From positions 65,329,310 to 65,393,309 of the forward strand of contig NC_089581.1 in NCBI RefSeq assembly GCF_019320115.1: a DNA stretch of 64,000 nt, in the 5' to 3' direction. The notes below the pieces were generated by a model that ran no database searches, was not told the DNA's origin, and was given only the letters and a program-made list of their open reading frames with translations. Below are positions 11,071 through 21,704 of this stretch, in pieces. Every line of letters starts with the position of its first letter. Position 1 is the stretch's first letter. Both the position numbers and the translations under genes were made by a program. The DNA is from Miscanthus floridulus (Eukaryota > Streptophyta > Magnoliopsida > Poales > Poaceae).

Positions 11071-11595
11071 TTACTTAGCGAACGCTCCTATAAAAGCACC
11101 CCGACCCGAACACTTTTTGGCTCGAGGCGCTCGGGGGCTCCACTTGGGGGCTCTACTACCCCTCTATTTTTGTTTTTACTTTAAGTACTCTTTTACTTTC
11201 ATATGGAGAAACTCCTTCCTACCCAAGACAAAACGGTAGTTCGTTCCTTTGATTTACCTTACGTAACTTTGCTTTAGAACATTCCGACTGATCGCACCCC
11301 GCCTTTTCCTATGGTTACGACTGGCCGAGCCTCGCGGGCCACGCCTCGGGCTCGCAAAGTTGCAGCCTACGGAACAAACGGGCAGGTACGAGAAAGAAAG
11401 AAATTTAAAACAAAATTATGCTAAGGGAAAACTAAGGAACGAAAGGGAACAAGCTTCCTCGAATGGAGCAACTCCATCACAAAAACAAAAACTGATTGCA
11501 GTCATAAAAACACACACGAACGTTTTACACAAGGGTTCCCCTCCCCATGAACTTAAACTTCTTACATTTACTAACTACTTATATTTATCAAGGTA

Positions 11596-14500
11596 TTAAA
11601 CCGACCCAGAGGCATCTGCTGACGGCACAACCGACGAAGGCGTAGGCTGCTCACTCCCCGGCAGCACGACATTCGGCTCGATTGGGGCCAAGGCGACGTC
11701 CCCCCCAAACTAGGCTCTGTGCTATTTGTAGGCTCGGAGGCATCCTCCCCACGCATGCTTCGGGCCATGTCTTCACGGCAAACATCCATCACCCACTCGG
11801 CGGAGACTTGCTCTGACACTGATCGCGCATGCGACAGCAGGCTCTCCCCGATTGACTGGATGTCCTCCATGCTCAGGCCTTTAGCATACCCGCCGCAGAT
11901 AGTGGCGAAGTCCAGATTTGGGTATTACGTCGCCACCGAGGTCAACACCCCCAACGCCCCGTAAAACAGCCCGCTCCTGACAAGGTCCTTGACCGCGTCT
12001 GGGACCTCTGCCAGCTGGATAGCAGGCGCGCTAGTGCTTGGCACTGACCCGAAGATTTCCAAGACAATGAGCTAGGCAACGTTGCGGATCTAGTCAAGGT
12101 CCCCCTCAAGAGCACGTCGCTCTTCATGGGACTTGGCCAGCTCCTCTGCGTTCTGGCTTAGGGTCGCCTTGGTCGTCTCCAGGTCCTGCTCCAGCGCCTT
12201 CACCTTTCCATCCAGCTCTAAAAGAAGTGCGACAAGCTCAGGAATAGGCTAAAGAGAGAAACCAACGCAACGAAAAAATAAAGGGAACGTACCAGCACGA
12301 GAGTTCTCAAGGGCGGAGAACTCCTCCGCCTGTCGAGTCGCCTGCGCGCATAGCCGGGTGTTCACCTCCTCCGTCTCCATCATCCGGCCTTAGAGCACGA
12401 GCACCTCCTGGTCTGCCTCCGACCGGGCCCTCCGCTCCGCCTCCAGGGCCTTCCTTGCCAACTCCAAGGCGACCCACTCCGATGCTAGAGCACTCCGCTC
12501 TGGCTCAAGGGCCACCAAGGCCTCTTGAAGTGCCATCTCGGTGCTCGCCAGGGATGCCTGCTACTCCACCTCAGTCTTCGCCTGGCGGGCTTTCATCGCC
12601 TCGAGCCCTTGCTCAGTGGTAGTCGCCCACTCCGCTGCACGCTGTCCCTCCACCCACACTACGGCCGCCTCAGCCGCCTGGTCCTAGGACTCACGGTGAG
12701 CAGACTCTACCCGATGCTCGAGCTCAGCCATCCGGGCGTGTTCCGCCCGGCGGAAGGAAGACTTGCGGGATGACATCTTCCTTATATCCTACAAAAAACA
12801 AGCATGCTAAAGACAACCAACGAAAGATTCAAAGGTTGAGGACAAGTACCAAAGACTCACCTCCGCGGTGAGTTGCAGGTCGCCCTCAACCAACTGCCGA
12901 GCGAACTGAGCCTATTTTCGGACGCTTTCAAGCTTCGTGGACAGCTTGGTGAGCTCGGACACCGCGGCATGCCCCTGCCCCCCCCCCCAAAAATGTCCCA
13001 GAGCTAGCGCTCCTAGGAATCCCAGAGGATGAACCTCGCCTTCGATGGGTCCTCAGGGAAGGGCCACTCTAGGTCACCCTCCGATGAACCACCGGAGGGC
13101 CTAGCCTCTGACCGGACCACCGCCAGCTCCCACGACGACACCGGTAGTTCTGCCATGGTATCCGCCTCATCATCAGATGGAATCTCCACCACCTCATTCG
13201 CATGGGACGCCACTAGGCATCCCAACTCTGTCCCGGCCACGCTTCCCTCTGGCGCCTTTGGCTCCGACGGCAAGGATAGGTCATGCAGCCCTCCACCCGG
13301 CGAGGTAGGGAGCTCGCCCCCCCCCTCATCTCCTCCACCATGACCGGCGAAGGAGGGGCCACGAGAGTTACCTCTGATGCAACCTCTGCCATCGGCACCA
13401 GGATCACCACCAACAACATCGCTGCCGCTATCATGTTATCAGTAGCCACCCCAGGGAGCACCACCCCCGATAGGGAAGGCTTCGCCGCCACCACCCTGCT
13501 GCCCCCTTCGCTCGCCACAACACGCTGCAGAGTGGGCCTCCAAGCCTCCCGCATGGGGGTCGGGGCGATGCTCAACCCCGACATCCCCCGGCCGCTGGCA
13601 AAAATCGTGGGTAAGCCACACCCCAAAAAAGACTCAACCACCAAAAGTCGAAGAAGTAACAAAAGGAAACATACTGGGTCACGAGCGGCACGACTCTGAA
13701 GGTAGGCTCCGACAATGATGGGCCCATAGGACAAGGACCACTCCCAGGCTGTGACCCATGCCCCCTCTCTTCAGACGGGGTCGGAGTTGTCCTGACCTGC
13801 CCTTGCCCGGCCTGCGGGTTGCTACGACCTCTGGCTTGGGGCTCCCCGACCGGAGCAGCGAGCGGGGCGTCCCCCGACTACAAGTCGCATGTCGACTGGG
13901 CGCCAGTCTACCCCTCAGACCGCCCGGACTGCTCAACCGCACCCACGGCAGGCAGGGCCTCCTTTGGCTGCAAATCCGGTGTTGGCACCAGCCCTATCGC
14001 CGCACAAGCGCTGGTCCGCTCCTCGGACCGTCCGGCTCCCCCAGCCACATCTGCCACAGGCAACAATGGGACTAGCGACACCACCGAGAGGAGCGGTGAC
14101 CGCATCCGCTTCACCGCTCGCTCACCAGTAGCGCCCGCGCTCGCCGTACGCTTCCTCGACGAAGGAACCTCCGCTCGCCACGCGGCCTCCTGCTCCTCAC
14201 CAACGGACGTCGCCGTAGCGTCGCGATGCACCGCCAAGCTCACAATGACCTCCTGACTCTCCTCCTTGTCAGAGAAGACCATGTCATCCACATCCATAGG
14301 AACGTCCGATGCGAGTTCCGACTCGACATCGCTCCTACGTTCCCCGGCCCTCACGCGCTGGGCGACCTCCTGCTTATTCTCTTCCTTCCGCTGAACCTCC
14401 TTGGTTCTTTTCTTCTTCCGGGCATTTGTCGCCTCCTTCTAGGTGGCCTACCGGGCCCGACCCACCGATCCCTTGGGAAGGTGCGGCCGGGACTTGTACC

Positions 14501-15446
14501 TCCCAAGCCCCTACAGAACGAATGAACCAAAATAAAAAAAAGGGGGGCAGAGAAAAAGCACGAACAAAATAAGGGAGCGTACCAGCATGGGCACGATCGA
14601 GGCATTAAACGGTATGGGTTTTCCCACCACCATCTCTCCGGGCCTCAGCTGTAGCACTCGACCGACGTGACTCCAGATCTCATCGTCCGGTAGCTCCTCC
14701 GGCGACGTGCGGTCTGGGTCCGACCGACCACCGTACGTCCACATCGGGTGCGTCCTCTCTGCCAACGGCGCAACCCGACAGCGGTAAAGGGTGTGGAACA
14801 CCCGCACCCCATCGAGGCCACCTCTTATGAGATTTCAGAGCTCCTCCTCGGTGGCCTCCACCTTGTGCCTCTCTATGTGGGCGCAACATCACGACTAGCT
14901 CTTCTGCTTCACTGGCCTCCCACCGATAAACGCTAGAAATGATGCCCCCGCCAGATTCCTAATGTAGAACCACTCCCCATGCCATCTCCAGTTGGAGTCA
15001 CATGGGGAGTACGCAGGATACGAGCCTCCCGCACACAGCTTCCTCTACAGGGTGAAGCCTCCGACCGGTGCGATCTCGGCCGAACTCTAGTCCGCCATAG
15101 CTCTCTCGGAGAAGAAAAGCCAGAAGAGATCCGTGTGCGGCTCCATCCCGAGGAAAGCCTCGTAGACGGTGACGAAACCAGCAAGGTGCAGCACCCTCAT
15201 CGGATTGAGATGTTGTAGCTCCAGACCCCACTCATTGAGGAGCCCGTGCAGGAACCAGTGCGTGGGGTATCCTAATCCATGCTCGTGGAAGGTAAGGAAA
15301 GAAACCACCTCATCGGGACAAGGTTGCGGGAACTCCTCCCCTCCAGGGACCCTCCAGTGCGCCACCTCCCGCGTCGATAGAAACCCTTTCGCAATGAAAG
15401 CCTCCAGCACCGACTTCCTCACGTTGGACGTCCGCCAGTCTGACAT
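11596..15446 (-). pseudogene. antisense five-exon gene of G1 (Transposase_28 / 'putative gypsy type transposon' domain)
   Basis: The start ATG is at 15446 and the stop TAA at 11596. Introns, minus strand: 14582-14511 (CTG|GTACGC...TTCTGTAG), 13674-13595 (GTATGT...GCCAG), 12860-12789 (GAG|GTGAGT...TTTTGTAG) and 12292-12218 (GTACGT...TTTTAG), each 72-80 bp. Splicing restores frames that match G2 across each shared junction. Exon 1 holds the conserved domain (LLNEWGLELQHLNP, YEAFLGMEPH, WHGEWFYIRN). Exon 2 is basic with nuclear-localisation-like runs (ARKKKRTK, VKRMR). Exons 3-5 are acidic, then predicted coiled coil, then a conserved tail. Stops in exons 1-2 are mostly TAG (about 15077, 15035, 14902, 14455, 14446), with two TGA. 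Function unknown; a regulatory, DNA-bound role is only a guess. It lies on the strand opposite to gag. Confidence 0.8.
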
Positions 15447-15617
15447 TTCGCTCTAGATCGAAAAAGGTCGGTGAGTTCTTCTCTTCTCCCTTGCTTCCCC
15501 CCTCTTTCCTAGAAACCTCCACAGCTCTCAGGAATGGTCACGGCAAAAAAGGAAGAGAGAAGGCGGCAGCAGATGAAGAACAGGCAAAAGAACGAAATAA
15601 AAACCCTCTCCCTGCTC

Positions 15618-15626
15618 CTATTTAAA
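15618..15626 (-). promoter_or_regulatory. TATA-like element of the antisense gene (G1)
   Basis: TTTAAATAG on the minus strand lies about 170 bp upstream of the ATG at 15446. The same element (TTAAATAG, 33761-33768) precedes the antisense gene in G2 at a similar distance. This supports an independent promoter. Confidence 0.5.
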
Positions 15627-15639
15627 GGAAAGGGAACAT

Positions 15640-16690
15640 CGGTTAAGGAAGGACGTGCCGATCAAGGAAGGTAGAATGGCGGAGCAAGAATTTCTCTCTC
15701 TTTTCCATTTAATGCAAATAGGACGTGCCCTGAGCCGATGAGACACGCCCCGCTCAATGGAATGGCTCCTAATCGGACGGGACGTGGCCTAGCCATGGCC
15801 CACCACTACCACACGATGGGCACAGGAACTGAAGTGCCACCGCACGCAGGTGTAGGGACCAAAAATGAAATCTCCACCAGAAGAGACCACCAGACCTCCC
15901 TGAGTCGATCGAATCACCCAGGAGGGACACTAGGCGACAGGTAAGGAGCAAAGGGACGCCTCATGCAGGCCATGCCGACTCCATCTTGAACAACAAGCAT
16001 GGGTCCCGATCGGACATTTCCGACTAAAGCTCTCCGAGCCTCATCACTCCAGTCATCAAGGTAAACATTACCAAAACCCCCTCTATTTCTTTACAAATCA
16101 TTCATACATCCATACGCGCATTCATCTCATACGCCTGAACCCCCCGGACGGTTAGGGCATGAACCACCCGGGGGCTCAGGAACTAAGCATCGCACGTGCA
16201 GCGAAATGCACCACAACGCTTCGTGTTGCGTCACAAAGCGGCGGTTTGCCTCATTCGACATGAGCAACCACACAGAGCCAGGGGAGAAAACCGTAGACGA
16301 GCACCATGCGGCCTTCGCCCGGTCTGGCAAACCGGGTCATCTCAACCTTCTCGTTTGATCCTGAACCTCTTGCCAAGCCCATAGAACCTCCATTGAGGGG
16401 AGGCCATTAGGCCACCTGGGTCGCTCTCCAGAACGACCTAGGCATCTGCCGGGTTGTAGGTAAAGGAGTAGTGGAATGCCACAAGAGGGCTATGCCGACC
16501 CCGTCACGAACGACGGACCTGGATTCCACTCGATCACACCCGTTAGCGAGCTCACCGAGCTAGTCTTCGAGCCTGAGCGATCGGGACAAGCGACAAAACT
16601 CAGCCCCTCCGGTTGTGAGGAACCGGATGGGGTAGTGCAAAACAACTCACATCGACCCCCACGAAGGCCCGATAAGGCTCGGGGGCTCAA
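15640..16690. other. G1 interior upstream of the antisense gene
   Basis: GC-rich sequence without a supported ORF. It corresponds to 31923-33750 of G2 in position; short shared phrases exist (for example the passage around CTCGATCACACCCG here and the GGGTATGTCCGAGTGGAAT region of G2). Nothing else is recognised. Confidence 0.4.
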
Positions 16691-16706
16691 ATGCCAAAAA
16701 CCTTGG

Positions 16707-17060
16707 GACCAAGACTCCGAACTCGCGTCGATAGGATCTATGACATCCAGCTACGGCTTGGGACTGCGACTCTGAACTCGCATAACAGCTTCACTTCCGA
16801 CTGCAAAAAAAATCCGTGGACTGCGACTCCGAACTCGCGTAACAGCTTCACTTCTGACAAAAAAAATCCGGGGACCACGACTCGGAACTCGCGTAATAGC
16901 TTCACTTCTGACAAAAACCCTAGGACCGCGACCCCGAACTCGCGTCGATAGGATCTACGACATCCGGCTACGACCTGGGACCACAACTCTGAACTCGCAT
17001 AACGGCTTCACTTCCGACTACACTCCAAGAAACCCTGGCCAGGGACCATAACTCCGAACT
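16707..17060 (+). repeat. tandem repeat, about 54-bp unit, six to seven copies
   Basis: Units begin at about 16707, 16760, 16818, 16872, 16924 and 16978, with a partial copy near 17042. The core is GGACYRCGACTCYGAACTCG. Two alternating tails are seen: a CGTCGATAGGATCTAYGACAT type and a TAACAGCTTCACTTCYGAC type. The array sits between the antisense gene promoter and the 3' LTR. It makes a repetitive minus-strand frame (16986-16738) that I do not consider a gene. Confidence 0.85.
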
Positions 17061-17425
17061 TGCACAAAAACTAACTGAACTAACTACCTCGGCTGCCCAG
17101 GCCGCACCAACATCAGGACCCATGGGCTCCGTCTCGTCCATCTCCGGAACTAACCATTTCAAAACCACGGCGCGCACCGACACCAGGATCAGTAAGTTCT
17201 GTTTCAATCCGATCTTCACGCCTAAAAATGCCTCGACTACACAACGTCACCTTGGTTGACAAAATTCCATCTCAGACTAAAAACACGCACACACGCCCGC
17301 TGAAAACAAAACCCCCCAGACGGTTCCGCCCGAACCGCCTAGGGGCTCGGGGGCTACACCCGCAGGTGCACTCGTGCGCACCCGTCGACAAGATAAAAAT
17401 CCTCCGGACGATTCTACCCGAATCG

Positions 17426-17445
17426 CCCGGGGGCTCAGGGGCTCC
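17426..17445 (+). other. polypurine-tract region of G1
   Basis: GCCCGGGGGCTCAGGGGCTCC-type G-rich sequence abuts the 3' LTR. The reverse complement of the equivalent G2 position (31923-31937) has the same GGGGGCTCC ending. Confidence 0.55.
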
Positions 17446-18650
17446 TATCGAGTCCATAAACCCGGGTCCCTTGGGGACCGGCTTCTACGCCAAGGCTTAG
17501 CCCAAAAGTCTTAAAACAACATGGCAGGGGGCGGTCCAGCAACTGACCGGAAGGCCAGGCCCAAGAAGAGCAACGCCCGCTCGTTGGCTACTTCGGCCCA
17601 CCTATCCAACCGGATCGCTCGATTCGGGCTCCAGTCGGCCTCCGATCGGAAGGCCTGCCCCTAGCCCTACTTCCGACTCCGACCCCACGACCAGGGCTCG
17701 TGGGAATCCTGCTCACCGCTCTTCTCCGACCGGCGCACTCAGAGCTGACTGGAGCCATCCGATCGGGGGCGCCCCGTTCGGTAGGAACCAGAAGACGTGC
17801 GGAGAAAGGCAAGGCAAGGCTCGCAAGTCAAAACCACTGTACCAGGGACCATACCCTGCACGAAACAGTACTCTGCAGCCACCATGACACAAACAGTATT
17901 GTAGGCGCCGACATCTCCCCCTATAGTATTGTAGGGGCCGCTAAAACTCCCATACAGTAAGCCCCCGCGTGTTTCTGGACATCGATCGCGGTATGAGCAC
18001 CAGGATTTGCCGTACCGGGTGAACACAGCGCGACTCCTCACATGCCACTCAAATAGTATTTGCAGGTACCGGCATCCATCCTTCCTAAAGAAGATAACAC
18101 GATCTCCCGTGCGCATCTGACATTCTATAGCGACATCAACAGTGTTGGGAGCGCCTACCATTATCCAATCCTCATCAGCGTGGGCAGCAAGGCTTAAAGA
18201 CATCCGTACCCTCTCCCTCTCACCTGTAGAGCCATCCCCTTCATCTATAAAAGGGGATGCGCTCCCTCCAACAAGGGGACGGATGGAAGGAGGCCAGAGT
18301 TCCTAAGGTCGACTTCTTCAAGTTTAGACTCACTAGATCGATAGCTCACAACCCCTCAAGCACACGCTTAGACTTCTAGCTCATAGCGGAGTTCCGGTCG
18401 CCCTCGGCCCTTTCGGTCGGACCTGACCGGGCCTCTTGAACACCCCTCATTTCTCCTTCTCGTTTATAACCCCACTACAGACTTCGAGCACCTGGGCTCA
18501 GGAATAAAGTCACTGACCGACCAAAACTGGACGTAGGGCACATTGCCTGAACCAGTATAAATCCTGTGTCATTGAGTGCTAGGCTACCTCCGATCACAAC
18601 GTACAGCAAAACTACAAATATTTACTAGTTGGTCACTTTCTGTACCGACA
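17446..18650 (+). repeat. 3' LTR of G1
   Basis: It is collinear with 8073-9276 throughout, with a TATA box at 18246-18253 and the terminal ACCGACA. It is followed by TAAAG, the target duplication. Confidence 0.93.
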
Positions 18651-18655
18651 TAAAG

Positions 18656-19479
18656 TAAATGAATGGTCAAAGAGTAATCTTGTAGGCCGTGTCATTCTAA
18701 CTTGCGTCAGATAAAATGGACCGGATGGAGTAATTCATTTGTTAGTTTCAACACATTTCACTTGTTTCATCACTATCTGTTTAGTCACCACTTGGCTGAA
18801 TGCTATCTATGGCTGTACAGTACTTAGTAAATAATGCTCGTCCTATCAGTCAATATGGAAGTACTATGATGCGTACAGAGAAAAGAGATCCTAACTCTAC
18901 TGGCAACTGCTTTTCGTTCAACAATAGAAACTTCACTGCACACCAGCTACAGTAAAAAATGCGACAGCTGTAAGGAAAAAGAAATTCCATCACAATTTTT
19001 CCACACATATGCTACGTGATAATTACGTGATCGTGTAGGGAACAAGCAAAATCAGGATGGAGGGGCGAGACAAATTAAGGCATCAGGGCAGCGGCAGAAT
19101 AAATAGAGGCTAATAGTCTGACCTCGCTATCCGACAGTGAGGGCAGAGTTGTTGACGGACAGTGGGTCCAAGAGTCACATTTCCTCTTGGGCTCCTTGTC
19201 TTCTTTGACTGTCAAAAGAAAACAAAGTCACTTGTCAATGAACTAGATAACATTATAGCACCGCATTCCATTAGCTTGACACATCACAAGTGTGGCGAAG
19301 TCGATTTCTTGAAGCTGGCAAAACCCACAGGTTTATTAAGTTGAAAAGCGAATAAAGAGCAATCGTTGTCAAATTAATCTGTCCAATAAACTGATAAAGG
19401 GTTGCAGACTGAAGATTTTGGAGTTCTCCACCGTAAACTTTGGGCCTTTGCACAATGCACACAGTCCTTTGTGTCATGT
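18656..19479. other. no gene recognised
   Basis: AT-rich flank of the G1 insertion; it continues the sequence interrupted at 8072. Short ORFs here carry no recognisable domain. The sequence GGACCGGATGGAGTA (about 18719-18733) resembles a Stowaway MITE end but has no partner. Confidence 0.5.
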
Positions 19480-20109
19480 CGTCCTGTACTTTGCATTAGG
19501 AGCATGCCTATGTGGTAAACAATATAAGGGGGTGCTACTGACAGCTCTAGTAGCATTCATTCGATGCTAATGAGTAATGACAACATCATTCCAGTAGCAT
19601 TTTCTGTCGTTGAGGGTGAGAGCAAGAAAAGCTGGCTGAGGTTTCTCAAGAATGTGAAGCAAGGAGACGTGAAGGAGCAACCTGATGTCTGCATCATACA
19701 TGACTACAAAAAGGAGTTGAAGGATGGTGTTGAGGAACTTCAGAAAAATAACTGACTAACTGTAACAGACAAGAGCCACTCCCTTGCAAAGACCTATAAA
19801 TAAGGCAAAATTGGCTGCTGGACACTCTTAAAAGCTGTCTTTTGCCACGGGCCACTAAAAAAGTGGCTTTGCCATAAACAATTATAAATATGATGTAATT
19901 TGCTACGAGACACTACAGCCCTCGTAATAATATTTCACAACCAAACAAGTCATATAACACATAATATTGGACAAGTCTGCCCCTGCCGTTCAATTCACTG
20001 CTCACGCCATGTTTCACCAAAATAAACAAAAAGCACAGTAAACAGGTTTAGCCACAACAGGCTATCAAGCACACTACTAGATCACACATTACAAGGTCAT
20101 AATTTCTTC

Positions 20110-20888
20110 TTGGACCTGATGACCTTCGACTTCTTCGCTTTTCCCTTCTCATGGACAGCAACTGGAGATAGTACTGGACATGTAACAGACTCTATAGTGC
20201 TGGAAATGTTTCGCTTTTCCTGGTTAATGACTCTATCCTTGACACAGTGGTTTGTTGCCATTTTGTTCTTCTCAACTTTTCCGGTGCTTTGACAAGTGTG
20301 TTCGTGAGGTATCTTTTTTATCTACGCCAAGTGAAAACAAAATCAGAATTAGAAAAAAAAATGAGAATGGGAATTCTTATCAGAATTAGAAAATTGCATT
20401 ATTATCCATCAAACACAACCATAATTGATGCAAAATTGCATAGTCTTACCTTCCAAGTCCTTCAATCTTGCAACTGTGAAGCATGTATCCGCCAGTTACA
20501 CCTTTCAGCATTGCAGTACCCTCTGTATCTAGTCGAGTCAGAATAGGAAGCTGCAATTTCATATTCACCTTTTATTCCATATTGCCTAATAGCCTTCTTA
20601 ATATCACCATCCCAATATCCCAGTACATGTCAATTGCACGAAGCAGTTCATGGTCAGATGTAATTTCTTCATAGCTATGTCTCAGATTGTACCTAGGTGT
20701 AACTTGTACATAGCGCCTAGCTTAATTTCTGTACTAATACCACTTAGCAAATCATTCCAGTTTGTGCAATCCCTGTCTAAAATCATAGGAATATTACAGC
20801 ATCATAGTGCTCACGGCTGCCAAAGTCAGTAAAATTTGTCATAAGCACCTACACGAACAGCAAGCCTGTAGGACGAATTGGGATCCAT
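20110..20888 (-). pseudogene. internally deleted MULE protein, N-terminal MuDR DNA-binding domain
   Basis: The start is ATG at 20888 (MDPNSSYRLAVRVGAYDKFY), just after an apparent 3' splice site (TTTACGCAG), suggesting a 5'-UTR intron. Further on, IKKAIRQYGIKGEYEI and RYRGYCNAERCNWRIHASQL form the MuDR DNA-binding domain (PF03108) with its Cys pair. An intron follows (GTAAGAC near 20453 to the CGTAG acceptor near 20327). After it IKKIPHEHTCQSTGKVEKNK continues the domain with the His-x-Cys pair. The protein then ends in a lysine-rich tail (KGKAKKSKVIRSKKKL, stop near 20110), and the whole DDE catalytic core is missing. Stops and frameshifts lie between 20830 and 20480. Confidence 0.7.
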
Positions 20889-20899
20889 CCTGCGTAAAC

Positions 20900-21320
20900 A
20901 AGGGCACAAATAGGACAAGAATAAACACCCAATACGTTTTGGTTCACAAATCTAAGCCTAAAGGCACACAACAGTAACCCATGAAAAATCAGCATGGTCC
21001 TGCTGGAAAATCTCGCCGAAGAATCGTGGAGGCTCCACCTATGCGATTCCCCCGCCGGTAGGAACCGTAGCCCCGCTTGAAGATGCCATTGGAGGAACCT
21101 CTGCAGCCAGCACCAGCCTTTGCCGCCGCCGCCGCCGCTAGGATCGAGGTAGCGCCGCGCCACCAGGTAGTAAGGTCACTGCCGTGGGAGGGGACGCCGC
21201 CGCAGCAGGGAGGGGACGCCACCGGGAGGGGATCGGACGTCGCCGCCGCCGCCTGGAACAGACCTCGTGTGCACCCGTGCGTAGAAAGAACGAGGCTTCT
21301 CGTAAGGAATTAAAGGGGCA
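20900..21320 (-). other. GC-rich 5' leader of the nested MULE gene
   Basis: CGG/GCC-rich sequence between the right TIR and the ATG at 20888, ending in a pyrimidine-rich acceptor-like stretch. This fits a 5' UTR with intron. Overlapping alanine/glycine-rich ORFs on both strands look like composition artefacts. Confidence 0.45.
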
Positions 21321-21704
21321 AGGGCAAAATTGTCATTCCCATGGCTTCGCATTAAAACTGAATATAATAATAGACATAGTTTTCCCCTAGCAAATTTACA
21401 TCTATTTATAGTGTTTTTGGGCAAAGCCAAATATTTTTATGGTTTACAGCGAAAGCCATGTCTTAAGGGTGTCTTTGAGCAAAATTTGCCTACAAATAAA
21501 GCCGATGGTGCATGGATGATGGAACACCTTGCTGAAAACTTCCTAGCACATTTTGGGGATAAGGAGCTTATGGAGCTGATTTGGAGACTTTGTCAGCAGA
21601 GCCAACAGAGTACGTTTGTTATCGAAGGAGCTAGACGGGCTGACTGCGTATTCCTGTCATTGCAGATATCTCAGCAAGTAAACAAAACTAAGAAGCCATC
21701 CTGA

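Larger units (their letters stand above)
8068..18655 (+). mobile_element. Complete Ty3/gypsy LTR retrotransposon insertion G1 (Tat-like, non-autonomous)
   Basis: Two LTRs of about 1.2 kb (8073-9276 and 17446-18650) flank an 8.17-kb interior, and a perfect 5-bp target duplication TAAAG lies at 8068-8072 and 18651-18655. The order is LTR, primer-binding site, gag remnants, last codons of pol, a long antisense gene (15446-11596), tandem repeats, polypurine tract and LTR. The capsid core of gag and essentially all of pol are gone, so it would depend on a relative such as G2 for mobilisation. Lineage assignment to Tat is inferred from gag wording, the tRNA-Asp-like primer site and the antisense ORF. 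Confidence 0.92.
19795..21499 (-). mobile_element. Mutator-like element nested in the older MULE
   Basis: The body is 19804-21490. The left end starts GGCAAAATTGGCTGCTGGAC and the reverse complement of the right end starts GGCAAATTTTGCTCAAAGAC. Similarity continues for about 100 bp (for example GGCTTTGCC and TATAAAT-A-GATGTAA blocks). The flanking 9-mers are TATAAATAA (19795-19803) and TACAAATAA (21491-21499), 8 of 9 identical, the duplication length expected for Mutator. It encodes an internally deleted MULE gene on the minus strand. Confidence 0.85.
19480..21704 (+). pseudogene. Mutator-like (MULE) transposase remnant, interrupted by a second MULE
   Basis: The left part, 19480-19803, contains QYKGVLLTALVA, then after a frameshift near 19560 NIIPVAFSVVEGESKKSW and QPDVCIIHDYKKELKDG, the catalytic-core wording of plant MULE transposases (PF10551). 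The right part, 21500-21704, continues with SRWCM and, after another frameshift, EHLAENFLAHFGDKELMELI and RLCQQSQQ, the next conserved block of the same protein. The two parts are contiguous if 19804-21499 is removed. Frameshifts and stops make it a pseudogene. It is fragmentary at both ends, and no TIRs for this older element were found. Confidence 0.75.

Noticed and set aside
13029..13734. Overlapping plus- and minus-strand ORFs of 100-173 codons
   Set aside because: They fall inside exons 2-3 and intron 2 of the antisense gene. The plus-strand frames are shadows of the GC-rich minus-strand coding sequence.
18719..18733. Stowaway-like end GGACCGGATGGAGTA
   Set aside because: No matching inverted terminus or TA duplication was found nearby, so it may be coincidence.
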